Source: Deltaproteobacteria bacterium
GTDB lineage: Bacteria > Desulfobacterota > Desulfobacteria > Desulfobacterales > JAABPS01
Assembly: GCA_019309685.1 (NCBI GenBank)
Contig: JAFDFT010000137.1
Coordinates: 1-6,487 of the forward strand
Direction of reading: 5' to 3'
Length of the DNA: 6,487 bases
Of this stretch, positions 1 to 6,224 are shown one piece after another; position 1 is the stretch's first letter; each line of letters opens with the position of its first letter. The position numbers and the translations under genes are program-made. The notes below the pieces were generated by a model. That model was not told the origin of the DNA, made no database searches, and saw nothing but the letters and a program-made list of their open reading frames with translations.

Positions 1-1
1 G

Positions 2-1081
2 TATTTAATCGTTGATGAAAAAGTCGCCCTTATTGATACGGTAAAACTGGAATTTGTTGATCAATTGATTGAAAACATATCTCAAATAATTGACCCAAAG
101 AAAATAGATGTCATTATTAGTAATCACACGGAAATGGACCACTCAGGCGGTTTGCCCCGTATAATGCATAAAATCGGAGAAAACAAACCTTTATACTGCT
201 CAAAGATGGGCTTAAAGAATCTTTCGAACCATTTCACCCAACAGTGGGATTTCCGTGCGGTTAAAAGCGGTGATGACTTAAGTTTAGGGGGGAAAAACCT
301 TACTTTTCTTGAGACCAGGATGCTTCACTGGCCTGACAGCATGTTCACTTATCTGAAGGAGGATAAAATTCTTTTTTCAAGTGATGCCTTTGGCCAGCAT
401 TACGCGGGTCCTGAAAAGTTTGATGATGAAATCGGTGATAATATCATGCCCCACGCGAAAAAATATTTCGCAAATATTCTTCTGCTTTATACAACAAATA
501 TTTTAAAACTGGTTGAAACCGTTACGAACCTTGGGCTTGAATTCAATATGATTTGCCCGGACCACGGCATCATATGGAGAAAAGATCCGGGAAAAATCGT
601 TGAAGCGTATGTCAAATGGAGTGAGCAAAAACCAGAGAAAAAAGCAATTGTCGTTTATGATACCATGTGGCATAGCACAGAAAAAATGGCCGAAGCAATT
701 ACTGAAGGGATTTCAGAACAAGACGTTCATGTTATGCCCATGAGCCTCCAGCATTGGAACAGAAGTGATGTGATGACTGAAGTCATGGATGCCAAAGCCA
801 TTGTCGTGGGATCTCCAACTCTAAACAACAACATGCTGCCGACGGTTATTGATTTTTTGACATATATGAAAGGGCTTAAACCGAAAAACAAGTTGGGGGC
901 AGCCTTCGGCTCCTATGGCTGGAGCGGTGAATCCGCCGTGCATATTGAAAAGGAGCTTCAGGCAATGAAGTTCGAAATAGTCGCTCCTCCAATGAAAATA
1001 CAATATGTCCCTGATCCGGACAGGCTGAAAGACTGTTATGAACTTGGAAAAACGGTTGGCCAAAAAGTGGCCGCTATGTAA
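2..1081 (+). CDS. fprA: Flavo-diiron protein (A-type flavoprotein), 5' end outside window
   Basis: This is a cytoplasmic flavo-diiron protein, which in known members reduces O2 to water or NO to N2O using electrons from a rubredoxin or similar carrier. The frame is open from base 2 with family-like sequence (YLIVDEKVALIDTVK), so the gene begins upstream; a TTG at 65 is internal and not the start. The window holds 359 residues of a usual 390-400. The N-terminal metallo-beta-lactamase-like domain shows the HTEMDH diiron motif at 125-142, a further His at 326 (LHWPDSM), the bridging Asp at 383 (SSDAFG) and the last His at 563 (CPDHG), so all expected ligands are present. The C-terminal flavodoxin domain starts near 640, with the FMN phosphate loop YDTMWHSTEKMA near 656-691 and further FMN-loop segments GSPTLNNNMLP and GSYGWSGES. 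No rubredoxin domain is fused at the C terminus. A ferredoxin gene follows 15 bases later and is the obvious candidate partner. Whether O2 or NO is the true substrate cannot be read from sequence. Confidence 0.95.
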   Translation, partial: YLIVDEKVALIDTVKLEFVDQLIENISQIIDPKKIDVIISNHTEMDHSGGLPRIMHKIGENKPLYCSKMGLKNLSNHFTQQWDFRAVKSGDDLSLGGKNLTFLETRMLHWPDSMFTYLKEDKILFSSDAFGQHYAGPEKFDDEIGDNIMPHAKKYFANILLLYTTNILKLVETVTNLGLEFNMICPDHGIIWRKDPGKIVEAYVKWSEQKPEKKAIVVYDTMWHSTEKMAEAITEGISEQDVHVMPMSLQHWNRSDVMTEVMDAKAIVVGSPTLNNNMLPTVIDFLTYMKGLKPKNKLGAAFGSYGWSGESAVHIEKELQAMKFEIVAPPMKIQYVPDPDRLKDCYELGKTVGQKVAAM

Positions 1082-1096
1082 AAATAAGTTCCTTCA

Positions 1097-1288
1097 ATGA
1101 AAATACCATCTGTTGATCTTAGCTTATGCACTCTATGTGAACTCTGTACTGATGTATCGCCATCCGTATTTAAGCTCAACGCCTCCGGTTATATTGAAAT
1201 AACCGAGCTGCAAAAATATCCTGAGGACGAAGTCGATTCAGTTATTCAAAACTGCCCGGCGGACTGTGTGTCTTGGGAAGAAAGATAA
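1097..1288 (+). CDS. Small single-cluster [4Fe-4S] ferredoxin
   Basis: This is a 63-residue acidic ferredoxin. Cys11, Cys14 and Cys17 form CTLCELC, followed by the SPSVF segment typical of single-cluster ferredoxins. Cys53 in NCPADC supplies the fourth ligand, and Cys57 is extra. The spacing fits one [4Fe-4S] cluster of the Fer4_13/Fer4_15 type, with a separate disulfide or free thiol at Cys57 possible. The start must be the ATG at 1097, because an in-frame stop at 1085 lies just upstream. No good Shine-Dalgarno sequence precedes it, so translation may be coupled to the flavo-diiron gene that ends 15 bases earlier. The placement suggests that it passes electrons to that protein, in the role rubredoxin plays in other organisms. 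This role is inference from context. Confidence 0.9.
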   Translation: MKIPSVDLSLCTLCELCTDVSPSVFKLNASGYIEITELQKYPEDEVDSVIQNCPADCVSWEER

Positions 1289-1331
1289 ATTAAATCTAAA
1301 AATACTTTAAAGACCTCTTAAATAATTATTG

Positions 1332-1454
1332 ATGACAAAATAAAAAGTTTAATTTCAAGGCGTCGCAAACCCCGAGGAATGAGACGTACTTATAGTACGC
1401 TGCAGTGACGAGGGGTGCAGCGCAACACAGAAATTGAGCTTTTTACAAAGTCAT
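1332..1454. repeat. Long imperfect intergenic palindrome (MITE/REP-like element)
   Basis: Most of the gap between the ferredoxin and the DsrE-like gene is one imperfect inverted repeat of about 123 bp. The outer ends ATGAC (1332-1336) and GTCAT (1450-1454) pair. Bases 1341-1356 pair with 1430-1445 with two mismatches (aaaaagtttaatttc against gaaattgagcttttt). ACCCC (1369-1373) pairs with GGGGT (1412-1416). The apex is a perfect CGTACT-TAT-AGTACG hairpin at 1385-1399. All arms share nearly the same symmetry centre, near 1392.5. The composition of the middle is more GC-rich than the flanks. It resembles dispersed palindromic repeats I associate with Desulfobacteraceae genomes, but I cannot confirm copy number here. 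As RNA it would form a long stem-loop that could attenuate transcription or stabilise transcripts between the two gene groups. No open reading frame or transposase is inside it. Confidence 0.75.
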
Positions 1455-1465
1455 AGGGTGATGAA

Positions 1466-1813
1466 ATGAAAAAAATAGCTTTATTCGCTTTTAATGGGGA
1501 TGCTGTTTGCTTTGTCCATGTACTTTTAAATGCCCTGGACATGAATGAAAAGGGGTATATCGTTAAGATCGTCATAGAAGGTGCTGCTGCCAAATTAATT
1601 GAAATTCTTGGTCAGCCGGATAATCCAATGCACAAACACTGGCAAAAGGTGAAAGAGTTGCATCTGGTAGAAGGCGTATGCAAGGCTTGCGCATCGAAAA
1701 TGGGAACACTTCAAGACGCCCAATCCCAGGGTTTGACACTGCTTGATGACATGTCTGGTCACCCCGGCATGGGACGTTATGTTGATGCCGGGTTTGAAAT
1801 TATAACCTTTTAG
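1466..1813 (+). CDS. DsrE-like family protein with CxxC motif
   Basis: This is a 115-residue soluble protein with the DsrE/YchN-type alpha/beta fold pattern: an N-terminal strand with a turn (KKIALFAFNGD), a helix, a second strand (GYIVKIVIEGAA), and the C-terminal segment DMSGHPGMGRYVDAGFEIITF ending in a strand. Cys72 and Cys75 form the CKAC motif in the region where related sulfur-handling proteins carry their active cysteine, and Cys15 is a third cysteine. DsrE-family proteins bind or relay sulfane sulfur, so a persulfide or redox-sensing role is plausible but unproven. There is no signal peptide, so it should be cytoplasmic. The ATG at 1466 is preceded by AGGG at 1455-1458. An earlier ATG at 1461 is out of frame and stops after two codons. 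It is the first gene after the palindrome and probably opens the operon that continues into the membrane genes. Confidence 0.85.
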   Translation: MKKIALFAFNGDAVCFVHVLLNALDMNEKGYIVKIVIEGAAAKLIEILGQPDNPMHKHWQKVKELHLVEGVCKACASKMGTLQDAQSQGLTLLDDMSGHPGMGRYVDAGFEIITF

Positions 1814-1832
1814 CTATTCCGTTTATAAAACA

Positions 1833-2495
1833 ATGTCCGGACGAGAATTAAAAATGAAAATATTTAATTTTCTTGGCCAGGACGATTTGGAAACAGGAAT
1901 TGATAAAATATGTGAACTGCCTGAAAAACAGGCGGTAAATCCTCTTTTTTCCTTTTTGTTTAACAGCGATCCGCTCATAAAATGGCGCGCTGTTACAGCA
2001 ATGGGCGCTGTGGTTTCACAGCTTGCAAACAAGGAACTGGAGGCTGCCCGTGTCATTATGCGTCGTTTAATGTGGAATTTAAATGACGAATCCGGCGGTA
2101 TTGGCTGGGGATCACCTGAGGCAATGGGTGAAGTCCTGACAACACAAAAAGAACTCGCGGACGAATATCACAGGATACTTATTTCATATCTAGATCCTGC
2201 CGGCAACTACCTGGAGCACCAGATCCTGCAGCGCGGTGTCTTGTGGGGGATCGGCAGGTTCGCGCACGCAAGACCTCAGCTCGCAAAAGGTTCTTTACCG
2301 CTGTTTGTGCCGTTGATTGATTCAGATGATCCTTACGTTAGAGGACTGGCGGGTTGGATTTGCGGTTTCTATTGGGATTCAAAAGAAAACGATGCGTTAA
2401 GAAGCCTTGCAGAAGATGATACAATAATCACATTTTACCATAATCGTCAGCTCAAAGAAATCTCCATAAGCAGTCTTGTAAACCAAAACGTTTGA
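1833..2495 (+). CDS. HEAT-like repeat protein of unknown function
   Basis: This is a 220-residue soluble protein without signal peptide, membrane helix or Cys-based motif. It is almost wholly helical, with repeated helix pairs of the HEAT/PBS-lyase kind: DPLIKWRAVTAMGAVVSQL (about residues 46-64), a middle stretch with WGSPEAMGEVL and HQILQRGVLWGIGRFA, and DDPYVRGLAGWICGFYW. I recall it as similar to a conserved family of sulfate reducers named after Desulfovibrio vulgaris DVU0298, but this is from memory and only moderately sure. HEAT-like proteins act as binding scaffolds; a chaperone or assembly role for the membrane heme proteins just downstream would be inference. The start is uncertain: ATG 1833 has no Shine-Dalgarno sequence, while ATG 1854 (MKIFNFLGQ) has GGACGAG a suitable distance upstream and may be the true start, giving 213 residues. 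It ends 11 bases before the next gene. Confidence 0.8.
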   Translation: MSGRELKMKIFNFLGQDDLETGIDKICELPEKQAVNPLFSFLFNSDPLIKWRAVTAMGAVVSQLANKELEAARVIMRRLMWNLNDESGGIGWGSPEAMGEVLTTQKELADEYHRILISYLDPAGNYLEHQILQRGVLWGIGRFAHARPQLAKGSLPLFVPLIDSDDPYVRGLAGWICGFYWDSKENDALRSLAEDDTIITFYHNRQLKEISISSLVNQNV

Positions 2496-2499
2496 AGGG
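2495..2499 (+). promoter_or_regulatory. Ribosome binding site for the first CydA-like gene
   Basis: AAGGG sits seven bases before ATG 2507 and overlaps the stop codon of the HEAT-like gene. It decides the start in favour of ATG 2507 over the in-frame TTG at 2492, which would add five residues, and it suggests translational coupling to the upstream gene. Confidence 0.7.
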
Positions 2500-2506
2500 T
2501 GATAAG

Positions 2507-3574
2507 ATGAACATAGAAAACTTGATTCCTTCTCCTGATTCTATCCCTGTTCCATGGGGATGGTTTTGGCTTTTTCTTATGATCACGTTTTTTCTTCATT
2601 TGCTTCTTTTGAATGTTACCATCGGCACCGGCATCATATCTTTGGTAAAATCAATAAGGGGGAAGGAAAACGATTTAAAAACAGCAAAAGACTTGGGTGT
2701 GAAACTGCCTTATGCCATTGCCTTTACTATTACGACAGGCGTCGCCCCTCTGCTTTTCATTCAAGTTCTGTATGGGCATTTTATTTATACCAGCTCTGTT
2801 TTGATGGCCTCTTACTGGCTATCCATCATCGCCCTTCTACTAATGGCATATTACAGTGCGTATATATACGATTTTAAATTTGATGCCCTGGGCTCAAGTC
2901 GATCTATTTTTATCGCAGTTTCGGTCATAATTTTCCTTATCGTAGCCTTTTTCTTTTCAAACAATATGACCTTAATGCTGATGCCTGAGGCCTGGAAGGC
3001 CTATTTCTCAAATTCACGCGGAACCATATTAAATCTCTATGAACCGACCCTTTATCCAAGATATTTGCATTTTCTTTTTGCATCAATAGCCAATGGAGGC
3101 TTGTTTCTGGCCCTTTTAAATGATTTCCGATCCAGAAAAGGAAACAATGATTCCAGAGGCAACATCCTTTTAGGATTAAAATGGTTTACCTTCGCTTTCA
3201 TTATCCAAATACTTATTGGATTTTGGTTTTTTCTTATGCTTCCAAAAGAAATCCGAATATTGTTCATGGGTCAAAACTTTTATGCAACCACAGTTTTTAT
3301 TTTAGGTATTTTAAGCGCTTTTACAACCCTGATTCTATCTCTTAAAAAACAGGTTCGCCTTTGCACAATCATGGTTCTTTTTACGATGACGAACATGGTT
3401 TTAATAAGAGACGTTGTGAGAACCGCGTATTTGAAACCCTATTTTAGCGTTTCAAGCCTGAAGGTATATCCGCAATATTCCCCAATGATATTGTTTATAA
3501 TAGTACTTACGGCTGGCATTGGTATTGTTGTATATATGCTCAAACTCGCATCTCGAGCAGGAAAGGAGGTGTAA
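2507..3574 (+). CDS. CydA-like (cytochrome bd subunit I superfamily) membrane protein, no Q-loop
   Basis: This 355-residue integral membrane protein has about nine helices (near residues 17-48, 66-90, 98-122, 132-152, 186-205, 222-245, 259-281, 284-308 and 327-348). I align it by eye with CydA of cytochrome bd. His31 in TM1 (FFLHLLLL) sits where CydA has its high-spin heme ligand (H19 in E. coli). The YGHF segment at 89-92 is also CydA-like. His188 in TM5 (PRYLHFLFASIANGG) sits where CydA has the low-spin heme b558 ligand (H186). The region of the CydA GRQPW motif is degenerate here: RDVVRTAY at 301-308, with Asp302 in place of the usual Glu. The paired acidic residues of TM3 are absent. The TM6-TM7 loop is only about 14 residues (246-259), so the quinol-binding Q-loop is missing. 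The positively charged C terminus suggests a cytoplasmic end. It lies one base before its paralogue and probably forms a complex with it. No CydB is present in the window. Confidence 0.82.
   Translation: MNIENLIPSPDSIPVPWGWFWLFLMITFFLHLLLLNVTIGTGIISLVKSIRGKENDLKTAKDLGVKLPYAIAFTITTGVAPLLFIQVLYGHFIYTSSVLMASYWLSIIALLLMAYYSAYIYDFKFDALGSSRSIFIAVSVIIFLIVAFFFSNNMTLMLMPEAWKAYFSNSRGTILNLYEPTLYPRYLHFLFASIANGGLFLALLNDFRSRKGNNDSRGNILLGLKWFTFAFIIQILIGFWFFLMLPKEIRILFMGQNFYATTVFILGILSAFTTLILSLKKQVRLCTIMVLFTMTNMVLIRDVVRTAYLKPYFSVSSLKVYPQYSPMILFIIVLTAGIGIVVYMLKLASRAGKEV
3562..3571 (+). promoter_or_regulatory. Strong Shine-Dalgarno for the multiheme fusion gene
   Basis: AAAGGAGGTG is a near-perfect Shine-Dalgarno sequence, with its AGGAGG core six bases before ATG 3576. 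It lies inside the last codons of the previous gene and fixes the start at 3576 over the in-frame TTG at 3519, which would add 19 residues that overlap the upstream gene and are not needed for TM1. Confidence 0.9.
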
Positions 3575-3575
3575 T

Positions 3576-6206
3576 ATGAATTATCCTGTTTGGGAAATCT
3601 ATACATTCGGAGGCGGATTTTTCATCGCGTTCATTGCCATTGTTCATGTATATGTAGCTCATTTCGCTATAGGGGGCGGTCTTTTTCTTGTCCTCACGGA
3701 AATGAAGGGACACCGTGAAAACTCAGAACAGATACTGGAATATACGCGTCGCCACACTAAATTTTTTCTGTTATTAACGCTTGTCTTTGGCAGCATCACG
3801 GGTGTAGGCATCTGGTTCACTATCGCACTCATCAGTCCTGCAGCAACCTCCTCGCTGATCCATACCTTTGTTTTTGGCTGGGCTACAGAATGGGTGTGTT
3901 TCGCTGTAGAGATTGTAGCGCTTTTTATATACTTCTACACATTTGGCAAAATGGATAAAAAAGCGCATGTGAAAATTGGCTGGCTGTATTTTATTTTTGC
4001 CTGGCTCTCCCTCTTTTTTATCAACGGCATTATCGGATTCATGTTAACTCCCGGGAAATGGATTGAAACAGGCAACTTCTGGCATGGGTTTTTTAATCCC
4101 ACATTCTGGCCTTCCTTGATATTTCGAACGACGTTAGCTTTGATTTTTGCTGGCATTTTTGGCTTTGTCACATCAACCTTTCTTAAGGATGATTCGTTTA
4201 GAAAAACCATGGTTCAATACTGTGCGAAATGGCTGCTTTTCCCGTTTCTATTTATGGTAATTTCGGCCTTTTGGTATTTAAAATCCATGCCCATGGGGTC
4301 TGAAATTATGATTGTTGAAAGATCCCATGAAATAAAATCTATTGTTTTGATATTTATAACTGTATCCTCAATCCTGTTTATCAGTGCACTGTTCATGGCC
4401 ATCCGTGCGCCCGAAACCGCCAAGAAGCCAATCGCCTTTGCACTGCTATTTATCGGCCTTCTCTATATGGGATCTTTTGAATGGATCAGAGAGGCTGTTA
4501 GAAGACCCTACTTGATTTACAATGTCTTATATTCAAATTCCATATTTAAGTCCGACCTTAAACGAATTAACGAACAAGGTATTTTAAAAACAGCCAAATG
4601 GGTGAACATCAAAGAAATCAATGATAACAATGCCTTGGACGCCGGAAAAGATATTTTTAAATTAGCATGTTTATCATGTCATAGTGTTAAAGGGCCCATG
4701 AATGATATCATGCCGCTGACAAAAAAGTTTTCTGTTTTCGGCATGGAAGCAACCCTTGATGGAATGGGTAAGTTAAACCCGTATATGCCTGTGTTTGCCG
4801 GAACCCGGGCCGAGAAATCCGCCCTTTCCAGGTATATTGTTGAAGGTCTTCATAAAAATCACGAATCACCTCACATAGCTTTAAAAAAATCTCTTGAATT
4901 TCAAATGCCCGGCTTTGATGATAAAACAGATCAATATGTCCTGCTTTCCTGGAACAGCAAGGGGATGCATTTTTTCTCAGACAGCGATAAGTCCTTTTCA
5001 TTAATTCCTCCGGGCAATACCCTTTATGCCTGTTTAATCAAAAGGGGTGAAATCCCAGAACGTGTTTTTGATGATATTGAAATATCCTATTTCATTGATA
5101 AAGGATTTGGACAGCCGTCAAAACAGGTAAGCTTTTGGGAATTTTCTCAGTCACTTATCGGCAAAAAGCTAGATAAAGATAAAGGGATTTCAGGAAATCC
5201 CCTTCAGGGAACTATGAAACTGGATGAATCAGGTGAGATCTTTTCTGCTGATCATTTGCCCGTGGTTCCATATTCTGAAGAGGGATCATTTAATCCATAT
5301 CCCCTGATAACCATAGAAGCAAAAGATAAAACCACTGGTCAAATACTGGCTAGAACAAAAACAGTGGCGCCTGCCTCTACCGAGATGGGTTGTAAAAACT
5401 GCCATGGCGGGAATTGGAAAGTTTTAGGCGTAACAGGCATTGCCCAGACAGCGGCTAGTGATATTCTTTCTACTCACGACAAAAACAGCAAAACAAATCT
5501 TCGCCGCCTTGCCAAAAAAGGTCTACCCGTGTCATGCAAAAGCTGTCATATAGATTCAACGAAAGAAACTGCAAAAGACTCAGGCCGCCTCAATCTTTCA
5601 GCTGCCGTGCATGGATGGCACGCAAACTATCTTCCCGATCGAGGGGCGGATGCCTGTTATAATTGTCACCCGGATTCACCTAATGGGACCACCCGATCCT
5701 TTAGAGGGTATCACGCGGGCATATTTGACTGTACAGCATGCCACGGTGCAATAGAGGACCATGCCTTGAGCCTTTTAAAGGCTGAACTGGGTAAAAACAA
5801 GAAAGGCGCTTTGCGGTTGATGAAACATTTGAAACCGCAAATGGCTAAAACAGTAGACGAAATAAACCCGCGTATCCCCTGGGTGAATGAACCGGACTGC
5901 TTGAACTGCCATATTGACTTTCAGCTCCCTGATAATGATGATTTCAGCGCTTTTAACCAATGGACATCTGTTGAAAAAGATCTTTTTCGTCATCGACATG
6001 ATGATATGTACGCGCTTCGATGCACATCTTGTCACGGAAGCCCCCATGCCGTTTATCCTGCTGCAAGCATCTTTGGAAATGCTCGCGACAATATACAGCC
6101 GATGCAATACCAGAAAAGCAATAAAACCCTTGGTAGCAATAATTGCAAACCATGCCATACAGTGCCCATGGAAGATGAGGCACATCATGTAAATTCATTA
6201 AAGTAA
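3576..6206 (+). CDS. CydA-like membrane domain fused to octaheme c-type cytochrome
   Basis: This 876-residue protein has four parts. Residues 1-315 hold eight helices (near 15-40, 63-87, 98-122, 132-157, 177-202, 213-235, 255-278, 288-312), paralogous to the preceding protein and to CydA. His24 (VHVYVAHFAIGGG) matches the TM1 high-spin heme ligand, Glu105 and Glu112 in TM3 resemble the CydA proton-path glutamates, and Glu306 in REAVRRPY matches the Glu before GRQPW. The b558 histidine position in TM5 appears to be Arg184. There is no Q-loop, the TM6-TM7 loop being about 19 residues (236-254). Residues 350-450 look like a class I cytochrome c with CLSCH at 365-369 and a likely distal Met404 (PYMPVF). 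Residues 455-600 form a beta-rich domain with GMHF at 463-466. Residues 600-876 carry seven more CXXCH sites, at Cys606, 654, 694, 719, 775, 816 and 857. An even helix count and positive loops on the opposite side place all c-hemes in the periplasm, as heme attachment requires. Likely role: electron transfer between periplasmic hemes and membrane b/d-type hemes, possibly O2 reduction. Confidence 0.88.
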   Translation: MNYPVWEIYTFGGGFFIAFIAIVHVYVAHFAIGGGLFLVLTEMKGHRENSEQILEYTRRHTKFFLLLTLVFGSITGVGIWFTIALISPAATSSLIHTFVFGWATEWVCFAVEIVALFIYFYTFGKMDKKAHVKIGWLYFIFAWLSLFFINGIIGFMLTPGKWIETGNFWHGFFNPTFWPSLIFRTTLALIFAGIFGFVTSTFLKDDSFRKTMVQYCAKWLLFPFLFMVISAFWYLKSMPMGSEIMIVERSHEIKSIVLIFITVSSILFISALFMAIRAPETAKKPIAFALLFIGLLYMGSFEWIREAVRRPYLIYNVLYSNSIFKSDLKRINEQGILKTAKWVNIKEINDNNALDAGKDIFKLACLSCHSVKGPMNDIMPLTKKFSVFGMEATLDGMGKLNPYMPVFAGTRAEKSALSRYIVEGLHKNHESPHIALKKSLEFQMPGFDDKTDQYVLLSWNSKGMHFFSDSDKSFSLIPPGNTLYACLIKRGEIPERVFDDIEISYFIDKGFGQPSKQVSFWEFSQSLIGKKLDKDKGISGNPLQGTMKLDESGEIFSADHLPVVPYSEEGSFNPYPLITIEAKDKTTGQILARTKTVAPASTEMGCKNCHGGNWKVLGVTGIAQTAASDILSTHDKNSKTNLRRLAKKGLPVSCKSCHIDSTKETAKDSGRLNLSAAVHGWHANYLPDRGADACYNCHPDSPNGTTRSFRGYHAGIFDCTACHGAIEDHALSLLKAELGKNKKGALRLMKHLKPQMAKTVDEINPRIPWVNEPDCLNCHIDFQLPDNDDFSAFNQWTSVEKDLFRHRHDDMYALRCTSCHGSPHAVYPAASIFGNARDNIQPMQYQKSNKTLGSNNCKPCHTVPMEDEAHHVNSLK
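4668..6158 (+). other. Eight CXXCH covalent heme-binding sites
   Basis: The heme c sites within the fusion protein start at bases 4668 (CLSCH), 5391 (CKNCH), 5535 (CKSCH), 5655 (CYNCH), 5730 (CTACH), 5898 (CLNCH), 6021 (CTSCH) and 6144 (CKPCH). The first stands alone in a class I-like domain. The other seven lie within about 255 residues, spaced 25-56 residues apart, with free histidines between them (for example HGWHANY, GYHAG, HRHDD, SPHAVYP, AHH) that could serve as distal ligands for bis-His hemes. Confidence 0.95.
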
Positions 6207-6211
6207 AGGAG
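6205..6211 (+). promoter_or_regulatory. Ribosome binding site for the flavoprotein gene
   Basis: AAAGGAG overlaps the stop codon of the multiheme gene and lies 13 bases before ATG 6225, a rather long spacing. The GTG at 6211 is in another frame, so ATG 6225 remains the best start. Confidence 0.55.
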
Positions 6212-6224
6212 TGAAAATAGTACA

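Noticed and set aside
1289..1350. Possible promoter (TTGATG near 1329 with an AT-rich box downstream) for the DsrE-like operon
   Set aside because: The spacing to any -10-like hexamer is too short (about 14 bases) and the region is simply AT-rich, so I cannot support a promoter call.
1332..1454. The palindrome as a simple rho-independent terminator of the ferredoxin gene
   Set aside because: The stem is long, imperfect and interrupted, and the short T-run lies inside the right arm, not after a compact GC-rich hairpin. A dispersed repeat fits better, although it could still affect termination.
1390..1593. Minus-strand open frame of 67 codons over the palindrome and start of the DsrE-like gene
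   Set aside because: It lies antisense to a well-supported gene, has no family resemblance and starts inside the opposing coding sequence.
2554..2877. Second + strand open frame of 107 codons inside the first CydA-like gene
   Set aside because: It is out of frame with a coherent membrane protein and has no membrane or domain pattern of its own.
2507..3574. First membrane protein as CydB
   Set aside because: The TM1 histidine, the YGHF segment, the TM5 histidine and the clear similarity to the following CydA-like domain fit CydA better. CydB lacks these heme ligands.
3519..3575. TTG start at 3519 that would lengthen the multiheme fusion by 19 residues
   Set aside because: It has no ribosome binding site and overlaps the previous gene, while a near-perfect Shine-Dalgarno sequence precedes ATG 3576.
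5775..6188. Minus-strand open frame of 137 codons under the heptaheme region
   Set aside because: It is antisense to a stretch whose + frame has regular CXXCH motifs. The translation looks like a shadow with no recognisable domain.
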